From Prorocentrum cordatum (taxonomy: Eukaryota; Sar; Dinophyceae; Prorocentrales; Prorocentraceae), in NCBI GenBank assembly GCA_963575745.1, contig CAUYUJ010018628.1, positions 124,595 through 188,594 of the forward strand: a stretch of 64,000 nucleotides of DNA, in the 5' to 3' direction. Position numbers and translations under genes: made by a program. Below, piece after piece: positions 53,936-63,912 of this stretch (positions are counted from its first letter, which is position 1; each line of letters opens with the position of its first letter). The notes beneath the pieces were generated by a model. The model did not search any database, had not been told where the DNA came from, and saw only the letters and a program-made list of their open reading frames with translations.

Positions 53936-54007
53936 TTGCTGCCCACCGCGCTCGCACCGTTCTCTCGCGTTTCCCAATGACATGATCTGCCACCGTCCCA
54001 CCCCTCA

Positions 54008-54029
54008 TCCGTAGTCTTTGTGGCTCAAG
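54008..54029 (+). other. Decayed spliced-leader relict upstream of cargo gene 5
   Basis: TCCGTAGTCTTTGTGG-CTCAAG matches the DinoSL at 19 of 22 positions and ends 43 nt before the ATG. It is the clearest of the decayed copies. Confidence 0.75.
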
Positions 54030-54072
54030 TGGAGCCGCTCGAGGTCGTGCCCCTTCGCGGTCTTGCGCCGCC

Positions 54073-54369
54073 ATGGCGAGCATCGCGGACAAGTACGACG
54101 TCGATGACTTCGAGCTCATCACGGGTGGCAGTGCGTGGAGCTGGGCGACCATCGTGGTGCGCTTCATCGAGTGGCGCAATCGTTGCCGCCATGCACGCGC
54201 CGTTGGCATCAAGGGCCAGATGCTCATCGACAAGGCGCGGCGCATGATGGAGGAGGCGCGCCGCACCGAGGAGCGCGGCAAGATGCTGTGCCAGATGTCG
54301 AAGCAGACGGTGCAGGACATCCCAGGCGGCATTCGGTTCTTCTGCCGCCAGCCGCACCAGGAGAGCTGA
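54073..54369 (+). CDS. Cargo gene 5: 98-residue helical protein, probably retroposed
   Basis: Single exon, start GCGCCGCCATGGCG, stop TGA 54367-54369. The N-terminus is acidic (MASIADKYDVDDFELITGGS). The rest is Arg/Lys/Glu-rich helix (VVRFIEWRNRCRHARAVG, DKARRMMEEARRTEERGK). It has no recognisable domain. The absence of introns and the spliced-leader relict 43 nt upstream are what a reverse-transcribed trans-spliced mRNA would leave. The frame is intact. Confidence 0.65.
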   Translation: MASIADKYDVDDFELITGGSAWSWATIVVRFIEWRNRCRHARAVGIKGQMLIDKARRMMEEARRTEERGKMLCQMSKQTVQDIPGGIRFFCRQPHQES

Positions 54370-54730
54370 GCGGCGATCGGCTGGGCCGATAGAGGAGGAT
54401 AAGGAGGAAGAGGAGGCAGGATGAGGAGAGGAGGAGGAGGTGGATGAGGAGTTGGAGGCAGCACGCGCACCCGCACTAAGAGCCGCCAGCCGCCGCCGCG
54501 CCCGTCCCGCGCTGCGCCCGTCCCGAGCTCGAGCCGCCAGCCGCGCCCGTCTCCGAGCGCTGGCGGCTTGGAACCCGAGCTTGAAACTCAAGCTCGAAAT
54601 TGCGTGCGAGAAAAAGAAATCTCCCTTGCAAGTTCCGTTGCTACGCTCACTTCGCGCCTCCGCAATCTCCCCCACCCACCCCCCTCCCCCCTCCCCCCTC
54701 CCCCCATGCCCCCTCGCCCCCACGCTCTTC

Positions 54731-54799
54731 GGCGGCTACGCCGCCCCTCCCGACCCTTCAGGCGGCTACACCGCCATGCCCTTCGGCGGCTACTCCGCC
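54731..54799. repeat. GGCGG-N5-CCGCC hairpins at the start of cargo gene 6
   Basis: GGCGGCTACGCCGCC (54731), GGCGGCTACACCGCC (54761, directly followed by ATG 54776) and GGCGGCTACTCCGCC (54785). Confidence 0.9.
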
Positions 54800-57326
54800 C
54801 CGCGATCCATTCCCGCCTCCACTTCCGTCTCTCTGGCTGCAATTCGTTTTTCTCAACCGCGCTGGGCCTCGCGCTGCCCCCCGCCCCCGCCCCTCCCGCG
54901 CGCGGGCGTCGGCGCAACGGGGAAACGCGCCCTGCAGGTGGACAAGCAGGTGGAGCAGCGGGCTCGACTGCAACAGTGTCTGGCCCTGCGCGGCGTGTCC
55001 GCGGCTTTGCTCGAGCGAATCGTGACTGCGCTTGGCCATGGCGACGACGCGGGCGATGCTATAGACGTGAGCGCTCGGGCCATGCAGCGATCGCAGACGG
55101 CATCCGTGGCCGATCTCATCAGCGCAGTGCGGCTGCAGCCCAAGATCGGCACGCCTTTCCGATGGAGCGTGGCGCTGCCGCATCGGCTGATGCCGAGGCT
55201 CCTGTCGGACTGCCCTCTCTGGAGTTCAATGTTTTGGGAAGCGATGCGCCGTTTCCCTGTGTCGCGCGATCGGCCGTGGAGGCTTTTGCTGTACTACGAC
55301 GACATTGGCGTGGGCAACGCCTTGAAGATAGATAATCGTCGGAATCAGCTCGCGGTGTATGCGAGTTTCCTCGAGTTCGGATCCTTCTTGCAGAAGGAGG
55401 TTGCGTGGCTGCCGATCGGCACCTTGCGCGTCGTCGTGAAGAAGAGCATCGGCGGCTCGGCCGTGGCGCGGGCATTGCTTCGCGCGCTGTTCCTGGGCCC
55501 AGAGAGTCTGTCGGAGCACGGTGCGCCAATCGGCGGCGTGCACTTTTTCGCCAAGTTCCACCGCTTGATTGCAGACGAGGCGGCTGGAAAAGAGACATTC
55601 TGCACCAAGGGCGCTGCAGGTCTGAGACCGTGCTTGCAATGCAAGAACGTTGTGCTGGATCAGGCGGAATGTCTTGCAGACTACGACGACGATGATTACC
55701 TCGTGCCTCTCTGGTGCGCTGACTCGTCGCGCTTTGACCCGCTGTCGTCAGACGAGTTTTTGCAGCAATATGATGATTTGGCGTCGCTGCGGGACACGAC
55801 AACCAGAGCGAACATCGAGAGACTGGAGCCAGGGAGGAAAACATTTCCATCGATCCCCTTCTGATGTCCCCCCCTTCCTTCCCTTCTGATGTTCCGGCCC
55901 CCGAAGGAGACGGCAATGGGCATCACTCTGGATGACCGTTCTCTGGTGGCGTGCCAGGCGTTGCGGACGGTGGCGCCGCCGAGCACATACGTGAGGGACC
56001 CCATGCATACCATGCTGGCCAGCGGCGGGACCTTGCAGGTCGAAATCTTTGCGCTCCTCAAGGCGGTGAGGGATGTCATCCCCGACGCGTGGGGAACGTG
56101 GCGGGATCGCTGCTCGGCGTGGCGGACTGGCAGACGCGGCAGGAAACCGCCAGCGTTTCTGTTCAGCGTGGCTCGGAAGAAAGCGACCTGCAAGGCGTCG
56201 CACTTCGTGGGCAAGGCGTCGGATTGCTTGGCCGTGTTCCCTTTGATTCGTCATTGGGTGCACACAGAGCTGCGTCCCAGCGGCATGGCGAACGCTGCGG
56301 CGCGGTCGTTCGAGGCGATGGCGAAGATGCTCGAATTGTACATGCAGGGCAAAAGGACATGCGGCCGCAGCTGAAACGCAAACGCTGGCCTGCGCGTTCG
56401 AGGATGCACCGCGTCGGCCCGCGCGCATCCTCGAGCGCTTAGGTGGCAGGCGGTTCGGCTACGTCCTGAGGATCGGCGCCGTGCCGAATTTGATAGCTGT
56501 CTGGACCAAGGCCGTTTCGATTTCCTTGGCGCTGCACAAAGCCGCGCACGGGCCAGCCCTGATCAAGCCGAAGCATCATTATTTGTGGCACGTCCCCGAC
56601 CAGCCTGCGGAGGACGGCATCTGGTTGGACGCCTTCGTACTCGAGCGGAAGCACAACCTGCTTCGGTCCAGGTCGCAGGAGATCGACAACCCTGAGAATT
56701 TCGAGCGGTCGGCCTTGACGGCGATGCTCGCCTGCTTCCTGGAGGAAGCGAAGGAGGCGCCGCGCTCCCGCGCCAAAGCGTGGCGCACGCCAGAGCTGGA
56801 CAGTACGTTCGGGCACTCGGGGCGCAACCTTGCATGCCCTTTGTGGAGGAAGATGGGCTGGGAGAGGGGAAGGCGGTTTGCCGCCGAGGCGGCTCGCCGC
56901 CAGGAGGAGGAGGAGGAGGAGGAGGAGGAGGAGGAGGAGGAGGAACCCCTCCGCAGGGCTGAAACGTGGACCAGCAGAGAGGCGTCGATCGACGGCCAGA
57001 TGTACGGCAGCCAGGACAGACGGCGCAACCAACCTTGGTATTTAGGGGTGCACATGCGTGTGCCCCCCCAAAAATCGAGGCGTTGCTGCCCTCAGGATTT
57101 TCTCCTGGGCGACGGCGAGGCGTACATCGTGCATTGCTGCGCGCAGGCTGGCGCCGCCAGCTACCTGCTGGTGGAGACCCTGGAATGGGTGCGCGCGCCA
57201 TGCCCAGGCGCGTCCCTGTGGCGGCCGCGCGGCGACGTCGCCGTGATGCCCGCCGAGCTGATCCCGCCAGCCTGGGCGGCTTATCGGCGACTACAGGACG
57301 ATGGCTATGTGCTCGCCATCACGTGA
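54776..57326 (+). pseudogene. Cargo gene 6: TNP2/KDZ-like transposase relative, with frameshift
   Basis: Conserved-looking blocks run LLLYYDDIGVGNALKIDNRR, TLRVVVKKSIGG, HFFAKFHRLIADEA, GLRPCLQCKNVV (to ~55700), TYVRDPMHTMLASGG (~56000), HFVGKASDCLAVFP, then KPKHHYLWHVPDQ and AFVLERKHNLLRSR (~56570-56670). Order and flavour resemble the C-terminal halves of TNP2/KDZ-type transposases. The first frame stops at 55862; an intron of ~55835-55905 would join the next. At ~56350 (GGGCAAAAGG) the frame shifts by one base. A (GAG)n run adds ~14 Glu near 56910. The start is uncertain: ATG 54776 follows a hairpin as in cargo gene 4, or a splice acceptor lies at 54937. Residual function is doubtful. Confidence 0.55.
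57038..57075. repeat. Palindrome within cargo gene 6
   Basis: TTTAGGGGTGCACATGCGTG and TGCCCCCCCAAAAA can fold back. The region begins GGTATTT and TCAG follows at 57092-57095, like a small intron. Removing 57038-57095 would break the frame, so I leave it unassigned. Confidence 0.4.
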
Positions 57327-57352
57327 AAAAGGAAAAAACGAGCGCATGCGAG

Positions 57353-57424
57353 AGCGGATATGCCGCTGGCGGATGCGCCGCCCTTCGATAGAGAGGTGCA
57401 GGAGGGAGGGGCGGATATGCCGCC
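57353..57424. repeat. Hairpins after cargo gene 6
   Basis: AGCGGATATGCCGCT (57353), GGCGGATGCGCCGCC (57368) and GGCGGATATGCCGCC (57410), the last members of the family before the right end. Confidence 0.88.
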
Positions 57425-57544
57425 GAAGAAGGAAGGCGGGCTCGGGGAGGGAAGGCGGCAGGAGGGAGCGGGGGCGGGCTGGCCGCCGACAACGAGGAGA
57501 GGAGAGGGGAGGCGGTGATGGCCGCCGAGGGGAGGCAGTTTGAA

Positions 57545-58037
57545 GAATAGTTGATCCCCCCCCCTCTCCCTCTCCCCCCTTCCCCTCCGCGCCCCGCAGG
57601 CGTCCTGAGGGCGGCTCGGCGCGTCGACCTGCGGCGCCCTGTCCTGAAAAACTGTTGTGTTGTAGTTGTTAAAACGTTTTTTTGTGGTTTTTTCCCGAAG
57701 CATAGCAATATCAAGAACAAACATGCAAAACATAGAAAGTTATGCAAATTTCGGGTTAACCGAATCGGACAGCCCACATCGACTTAGCTGACTTAGCTAC
57801 TAAGTTGGGTATGTTGAGGTGTATGTATCGATATATCTTGGCAGTGGTACCCGATAGCTCAGTTGATAAGATGGATGGTTCTGTGAGTAGTATGTATGGT
57901 ATGTTGTTGAATATACTTATCTAACAAAACGTTAAGTAGATGAATGCGAAGTTCGATATTTTATATATGTTGAATATGTGAGGTCAACTAGCATGAACCT
58001 ACATACATCTTCGTTGAAACGATTTCATCGGATATAC
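57545..58037. promoter_or_regulatory. Right subterminal AT-rich region
   Basis: ACCTGCGGCGCCCTGTCCTG (57627 on) and CAGCCCACATCGACTTAGC (57771 on) are inverse counterparts of left-end sequences. The rest is AT-rich with TATGTATGG and ATACTTAT words. Confidence 0.6.
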
Positions 58038-58076
58038 AACGCTCTTACCGCACTTACACCCACCCGACGATCAAAG
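58038..58076 (-). repeat. Right terminal inverted repeat
   Basis: Inverse complement of 43863-43901 with one mismatch. The TSD CA (58077-58078) and the interrupted satellite follow directly. Confidence 0.93.
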
Positions 58077-58078
58077 CA

Positions 58079-58119
58079 GAGGAGCCCAGAGCGGCCTCCG
58101 GCACCGTTTCCGGACGGAC
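58079..58119. repeat. Remnant of the 131-bp satellite right of the transposon
   Basis: GAGGAGCCCAGAGCGGCCTC through TTTCCGGACGGA continues exactly the monomer cut at 43862, then unrelated DNA begins. Confidence 0.92.
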
Positions 58120-58162
58120 GACCTGACTGCATAACACGCCTGGATATGCCGACGGGGGCGAA

Positions 58163-58226
58163 GGAGGAGGAGGAGGAGGAGGAGGAGGAGGAGGAGGAGG
58201 AGGAGGAGGAGGAGGAGGAGGGGGAG
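58163..58226. repeat. (GGA)n microsatellite
   Basis: About 21 GGA units. Confidence 0.92.
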
Positions 58227-60065
58227 GGGGCAGGCGAGGGAGCCCCGGCCCTGGGGGAGGGGAGCCCTGATGGGCTTCCGGCACCATGGAGAGGTCCTGT
58301 GGGGCGGCCGCCCCTTCTTCTCTCGGTCGTTTCCCTCTCGCCCAGAAGCGCGCGCCCCTTCTTCTATATATACAGAAACTCCCGATCAACCGCAGAGCGG
58401 CGGATGTTATTCGAGCCCTCCACCGAAAAGTTCCCGAGGAAACCTGAAGAAGCCCCCAAGAGGCCTCTTGTCCACAAGCCAGGCCCGGCGGCGGGATGGA
58501 AGGCCACCAAGTAACAGACATGACAACTATCTACATCAACTGCAGGAGTGTGATCATGAAGATGTACAGGGAGACAATGAAGCAATACGGCGCATTCGCT
58601 GAGCTGCCTCCTTCGACTCGTCGTCTGTCCAGACGAACGTTTCCAGAGCCCCTGTCAACGTGAAAATGTATAATGATGTGTGTGCGTGTGTGAACGTTCG
58701 CATCTGCATGCCGGAGCTGCTATACTCACCCGTGAGTCTGAGCACATACGCGGGTGTGCCCAACCAAACCTACGTCTGCGCACTCTCCTTTGAATGCGAC
58801 CCGCCATGCTTGCACTTTGCCGCTGTCTTATGACTCTGACCAAAGAAACAAACAAACAACTCACGAACACAAGACCACGCTTACGATGTGACATCCTGCG
58901 AACATCCTTCGGTCTAGTAGATTCTGTATTTTGACCAGAACTGGTATCACCATTGCTATGGCTCCGCTGCTTCAATCTCGAAACTAGCGTCTCATACATG
59001 CGTCGTGTCCGACTCAGTGCCGGACCATTCTTTCATGTTTTCCAGATGTGCCTTATCCCTCGAAATTTCCCCTCGTGACCCCTGGTGCAGATCAGGGTTG
59101 TTCGGTCCCGTACCGTCTCGAAATCACTTTCGAAAATTCCTCGGACCCCTGGACTCTCTAGGCATCTCATCCCTTCTATTTTCTGTCGGTTCCAGCTCTT
59201 GTGACATCAACTTCCCACTGTAGTGTTTGTTTGTAGTTTCCGTTGCAATTTGTCCAGTTCGACTGGGCATCGGTTTGTTCATATCTTCAAGCGGCAGCCT
59301 CCTGGCACAACTATCGAAACTGCAATGCTTCTACTGGGGCCGCCACGACCCAACTGGCAGCCTCAATCGCTTAGTAACGACGCCGCGCAACACCATCCAC
59401 ACCGTCTTCAACATGTACAGCAATGGCAGACTCTCAGCATGTTATCGATGATACAACTACTTATGTGACTCGTCTTTCCTTCTTATGTGACTCCTCTTTC
59501 CTTCCGCTGTCAGCCTAGCAGTAATTCCACAGGTGATCATGCACTTCCAAGGGATCGGTCAAAGCAATCAGGCTGCCTTGGGGGGGGACTTTCCAATACA
59601 ACCCAGCCTCTGGACCTGAGAACATGGTCGGATTAGCTGCCACGGTGGCGTAGCGTTTCCATATGATATGGTAGCCATTGCACCTTCACCACACCATGCG
59701 GTTCAATACACACACACACCGACTACCAAACATGCCGTAATCTTGAAAACGCCTACCTACGTAGCCCGTGCACTCCAAGCAAAGTGTCATGCGCACTCCA
59801 ACTTCAAATCGAGATCCTCAGAACGAACATCTATGTGAGTACACCCACGCTTCCAAAATACCCCAAAACGACGCCTAATCTTAGGAAACAGTGTGACACA
59901 GACCGTGAGCCATGGCTGGGGGGGGGAACGCATCCCGCCCATCGATCAAAGATGGGTTGGTGAAGGCGACGGGAAGGTTCCAAGTCCAAAGGAATCGTAG
60001 ACACAGCTGGGGGGGAGAAGCGTCTCCCCTCCGTCGACCTGTGGTGGGTGGGGGATGCCGACGAG
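58227..60065. other. Unassigned DNA
   Basis: No coding frame with recognisable motifs on either strand and no hairpin family. TTATGTGACTC..TTTCCTTC is repeated at 59461-59505. Confidence 0.5.
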
Positions 60066-60165
60066 GAGAGGAGGAGGAGGAGGAGGAGGAGGAGGAGGAG
60101 GAGGAGGAGGAGAGGGGAGGAGGAGGAGGAGGAGGAGGAGGAGGAGGAGGAGGAGGAGGAGGAGA
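60066..60165. repeat. (GGA)n microsatellite
   Basis: GGA units with one GGGGA interruption near 60114. Confidence 0.92.
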
Positions 60166-60302
60166 TGCCCGACGAGGGGGGGAGGGGTCTCGCAGTCCTC
60201 CGCCCGGCAGCCACGGCCCCAGCGCGTGCTGGTCGGGCAGCGGCGCGCGGCCGCCGACGCAGCGCCCCGTCCTCCGCCATCCCTGTCGTTCGATGCTGGA
60301 GG

Positions 60303-60432
60303 GGCCCTGGGAAACGAAGGATTGCAAAAAAACAAGGATTGCAAAAAACCGAAGGATTGCAAAGGATTGCAAAAAACCTTGGTTTTTTGCAATCCTTGGT
60401 TTTTTGCAATCCTTGGTTTTTTGCAATCCTAA
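60303..60432. repeat. Palindromic array of AAGGATTGCAAAAAA units
   Basis: Four units in one orientation face three in the other (TTTTTTGCAATCCTTGG). Same family as 29103-29250. Confidence 0.85.
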
Positions 60433-61377
60433 GTACAAGTCGGTCGGAAGAAGTAGGTAGAAACATGAAGTAGGAAGGCGGATATAGTAGATTGGGCCCA
60501 GGTCCTCCCGGAGAACACCAGAACACGGCAAAAGCGTGCCGGTTCTTGAGGTAGGAGGGCGCCTGCAGTGGATTGGGATCTGGGGATCCAAAAGTACCTA
60601 CCTTCAACGACCAGCGTGTAAACAAGTGGCACGCGTGCCCTGCCTCTTGCACAGTCAGACAACGAAGGACGGGGGGAGGAGGACGAGCCACGATCCACCA
60701 ACATAAAGAGTTCCGCGACCCAGGGGAGCTGCCCTGGGAGGCCCCGGGGAGCCAGGAAGCCAGGGGGGAGGCCAGGGGAAGAGGACGAACCAGGGGAGGA
60801 GGACGAACCACGAACCACGAAAATAAAGAGGTCCGAGCTCTAGAACACAGCTGTGCAAGAGAATAGACACACATAACCAGATTCCCCACATGTTCCCATA
60901 GTTTCTGGGCTTTCGTCTTCCCGCCCACTTCCCCTGATCTTCCCATATTTCACTTGGGGAATCGACGATGAACTGTGTCTGTGTGTTTTTTCCCTCCTGA
61001 AATGTTCCCCCCCAAAACTTTACCCCTCAAGCTGGTCGAACGGCCTGTCGTCGTCCTCCCTCGCGCGATCCTCGAGCAGGGACCGACCGCCCCGGCATCC
61101 CTATAGGCCTACCACGAGATGCTTCTAGAACCCAGGCGTGTCCGAATCACAGAATTCGGGCGTTGGCAGAACTGGGTTTCGTGGGACCTGGTTTAGTGAT
61201 GTGTTCTGGGGGACGCCCCCCCCCGGCCCCGTTCCACTGACCGGAACAGCCGTAACCCGAAAAAACACCACCTACGGCAAACCTGGTTTAGTGATTCTCG
61301 CCAATTCAAGGGCTCCGGGGCCCTACCACTAACCGGGTCCCCTTACCTGGGGTCCTGGCCGCACCCGAAAAATCATT
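60433..61377. other. Unassigned DNA with a dispersed repeat
   Basis: 60870-60995 is the second copy of the repeat at 7300. ACCTGGTTTAGTGAT occurs twice (near 61188 and 61281). GACGAACCA words repeat at 60782-60818. Confidence 0.5.
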
Positions 61378-61930
61378 GTTCTTAGAACAGAAGCCCGATG
61401 TGCTGGAACAAGACGGCCTCCGCCAGAAACGGTACAAGACCGCCTCCTGCATACCACAGCAGGTTCTTAGAACATTCTCTGCTGGGCCTGTTGGCAAGCC
61501 AGGACGCTTCGCAACTGCTCGACTTACAGTCGGGCTTGATTGGAGAGGACACGCGAGAGGACACAAGACCCTTCGAGGGCCATCGCCACAGGAATGTACG
61601 AAGCATGGGTCGGGAGACACAGGACGCAAGGGTACCCTTGATCTGGCAGGGTCGACCTACTAATCCGGGCCGCCTGTATGGCACGACGCATTGAGCAGGG
61701 ACCGACCGTCCCGGCATTCCTGGAGCCATACCACGAGATGTTCTTAGAACCCAAGCATGTTCCAAAAACCAAAATAATGTTCTTAGAACATAGACCCGAT
61801 GTGCTAACACAAGACAGACTCCGCCAGAAATGCTCTACGAACATGTCGTGGGAGCCACAGAGGGTTCTTAGAACATTGCTTCGTAGGGCTATAATTAGGC
61901 GAGCCAGGACGCCTCGCCACTGCTGGAACG
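61378..61930. repeat. Duplicated ~150-bp unit with TGTTCTTAGAACA palindromes
   Basis: 61378-61524 and ~61780-61925 share GTTCTTAGAACA, GCCCGATGTGCT, ACAAGAC-G-CTCCGCCAGAAA and GGTTCTTAGAACATT in order. The MITE at 61525 is inserted at the end of the first copy. Confidence 0.7.
61525..61678. mobile_element. TA-flanked MITE (TACAGTCGGGC ends), copy 2
   Basis: It matches 13360-13516 over its length, with TA|CAGTCGGGC on the left and GGCCGCCTG|TA on the right. Confidence 0.8.
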
Positions 61931-63626
61931 CAGTGGGGCGCGGAGGCGGAGCACGGGCAGCACACCGAGCAAGGCCCGGCGCGCGGCGGCTATACCCCGA
62001 GCAGCACGGCGCCCGGTCCGGCGCCCCCCGGGCGCGCCGCCCGCGCCGCCTGCGCAGGCCTGCTGCGCGCGGCAGAGCCCGCTGCCCCGCCCTCGGGGAT
62101 CTGCGGGCCCTGGGCCGAGGCACACCCCGGTCGGCCAGGCCCTGCAGGCTCCTGCAGGAGCCTGCAAGGCCCTGCACCCCAGCCCGGCCCGGCGCAGCCC
62201 TGGCCCTGCAGGATCCTGCAGGACCCGGCGCTCGGAGGCACCCCCGCATTGCGTGGACCCCCGCCTCTCGAGTCCCGGCACCCTGCGCATGGGCGGCTCC
62301 CCCGCTCCCAGCCAGACGCCCAGCAGCCGCGACACGTGCAAGCCACCCAGCCTGGCCCCCCGCGATTGGACATGCGCCATCGGGGCGCCGCGAGGATCGC
62401 GCGGGCCGCAGTCGCTTGGCCGCTGCTGCGGCCACCGCCGCATCGCCGCCCACGGGCAGGGTCCACACGCGAGGCGCGCGGCGCCGCGCGCGCGGTGGCG
62501 CCTGCCTTGAGCTGCCGCGGCTGATCTTGAGTGCCGCCAGCTCGACAGAGGCCCGCATTCCCTGTTGAGGGCGTGCAGCCCCACCCCGCGCGCTTGCAGG
62601 AGGTCTGCTGGCGGCAGTGGCGCGGAAGCCGCCGCGTCTGCCAGTTGGTCCGCGGCTGCGCTGCCAGATCGATCCTCATCTGGCTCCCCACGCGGCGCTG
62701 CGCCGCCATCGTTGCGGTGGCCTTTGGCCCACCGAGCCGTCAAATAACCGCAGCGGGTGTGTAGGGGGGGGGGCCTAAGCGAGAACGGCCATTTGGGCCG
62801 CGAGCGGAAGCGCGACGGTGCTCGCGACCCCTGACTGGAGGCGGCCTCAAGGAGGGCCGCGCGCAACCGGTGTCGCCCCTCCGCGGGCAATCCCAAGAAC
62901 GCGGCTGCCCGTCCTCGCGCCGAGCTCCGCGGTGCGAGCAGCGCTCAGGCCTGCCCCCCTTGGGCGCCACCAGCTCGGTGATGGCGCTGCCCGCCAGCAC
63001 CGCCCAGAGCGCGCCGCAGCGGCATCTGGGGCGAGCGCGCCGCGCGCAGCGGTCCACGCCGCCGCCGGCGCGCGCGAGATTCGCGCAGTGGGCAGCAATC
63101 GCGCGCGCCTCGCGCGTGCCCTGCGGGCGGCAACCCGCAGGCCGCTGCCCTGTTGGGGCAGACAGGGCGCCGTGCCAGCACTCCACGTCGGAGCCAAATC
63201 TGTAGCTCCGCCGTGTTGCGGGTCGTGGCCGCGAGCGGGCGTTGGCCGCGACCGTGCCCAGCACACGCGGACGTCCCCCGGCCAGGTGGCGTCCGTTTAG
63301 AACCAGCTGGAAAAGGCGAGCCCGCCGTGGGGCCGCGCTTGCAAACTGCACTGGCTGGGGGGGGCAACCGAGAGTGTAAGCGCGCTTTTTGGGTGTCGCG
63401 GACTGGCCCTGGCCTTGAATCGCTCGGAAGTCCAGCGGGCGTGCGGGCGCCGGCAAACCCTCGGAGCTCAGCTCCAAAAGTGCGGAGCATCCAGCAGCAA
63501 CTTTGCCGCAGCCGCGCCGCGCAAGCACTTTACCGCGGCGGCGGCGCCGCGCAGGCAAAAGCCAATGGAAACTACGAGGCGCCCTTCGTCTGCAGAGGTC
63601 CCGCCGGGGGCTCAACGAATCCGCCA
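61931..63626. other. Very GC-rich unassigned DNA
   Basis: Overlapping long frames on both strands reflect G+C content. TGCAGGCTCC and TGCAGGAGCCTGCA at 62143-62166 form a perfect 24-bp palindrome. No frame shows motifs that I recognise. Confidence 0.5.
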
Positions 63627-63912
63627 ATGACCTCCTCCTCCTCCTCCTCCCCCTCCTCCTCCTCGTCCTCCTCGTCCTCGTCCTCCTCCTCATCTCCCTC
63701 TCCTTCTGCCCTCCTCCTCCACCTCCTCCCCCTGCTCTGCCCCCTCCTCCCCTCCCAATCCTCCTCCTCCTCTTCCTCCTCCTCCTGCTGATCCTCCTCC
63801 TCCTTTTGCTTATCCTCCTCCTCCTCCTCCTCCTCCTCCTCCTCCCTCGCCTCCTTCTTCTGCTGCTTCTTCTTCTCATCCTCCTCCGTCTCGTCCGCCT
63901 CCTGCTCCTCCT
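63627..63912. repeat. (CCT)n-rich block near the window end
   Basis: CCT, CGT and CTT triplets. The remaining 88 bases to 64000 hold nothing I recognise. Confidence 0.88.

Larger units (their letters stand above)
43863..58076 (+). mobile_element. 14.2-kb terminal-inverted-repeat DNA transposon with six genes
   Basis: The left end CTTTGATCGTCGGGTGG (43863 on) and right end CCACCCGACGATCAAAG (to 58076) belong to 39-bp inverted repeats with one mismatch. They split a satellite monomer: GGGGGATGCC-CA | element | CA-GAGGAGCCC, so CA is duplicated (2-bp TSD). Subterminal DNA is AT-rich and contains further inverted matches. Inside are six plus-strand genes (45042-57326), three of them with introns, about forty GGCGG-N-CCGCC hairpins and a GATAAC palindrome cluster. 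A 2-3 bp TSD and a TNP2/KDZ-like gene suggest relationship to the CACTA (EnSpm) superfamily, but the ends do not start with CAC. Confidence 0.88.

Noticed and set aside
57038-57095. 58-nt GT-AG intron in cargo gene 6
   Set aside because: Its removal would shift the downstream frame, which otherwise reads as a sensible protein end.
57845-57915. tRNA-like start CCCGATAGCTCAGTTGATAAGA
   Set aside because: It resembles a tRNA A-box, but no B-box (GGTTCGAATCC-type) or acceptor-stem pairing follows; it lies in the AT-rich transposon end.
43863-58076. Classification as a canonical CACTA element
   Set aside because: The terminal repeats start CTTTG, not CAC; only the short TSD and gene 6 point to that superfamily, so the link is kept tentative.
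61895-62896. 333-codon minus-strand frame and overlapping frames
   Set aside because: Several equally long frames overlap on both strands in very GC-rich DNA; there is no conserved motif.
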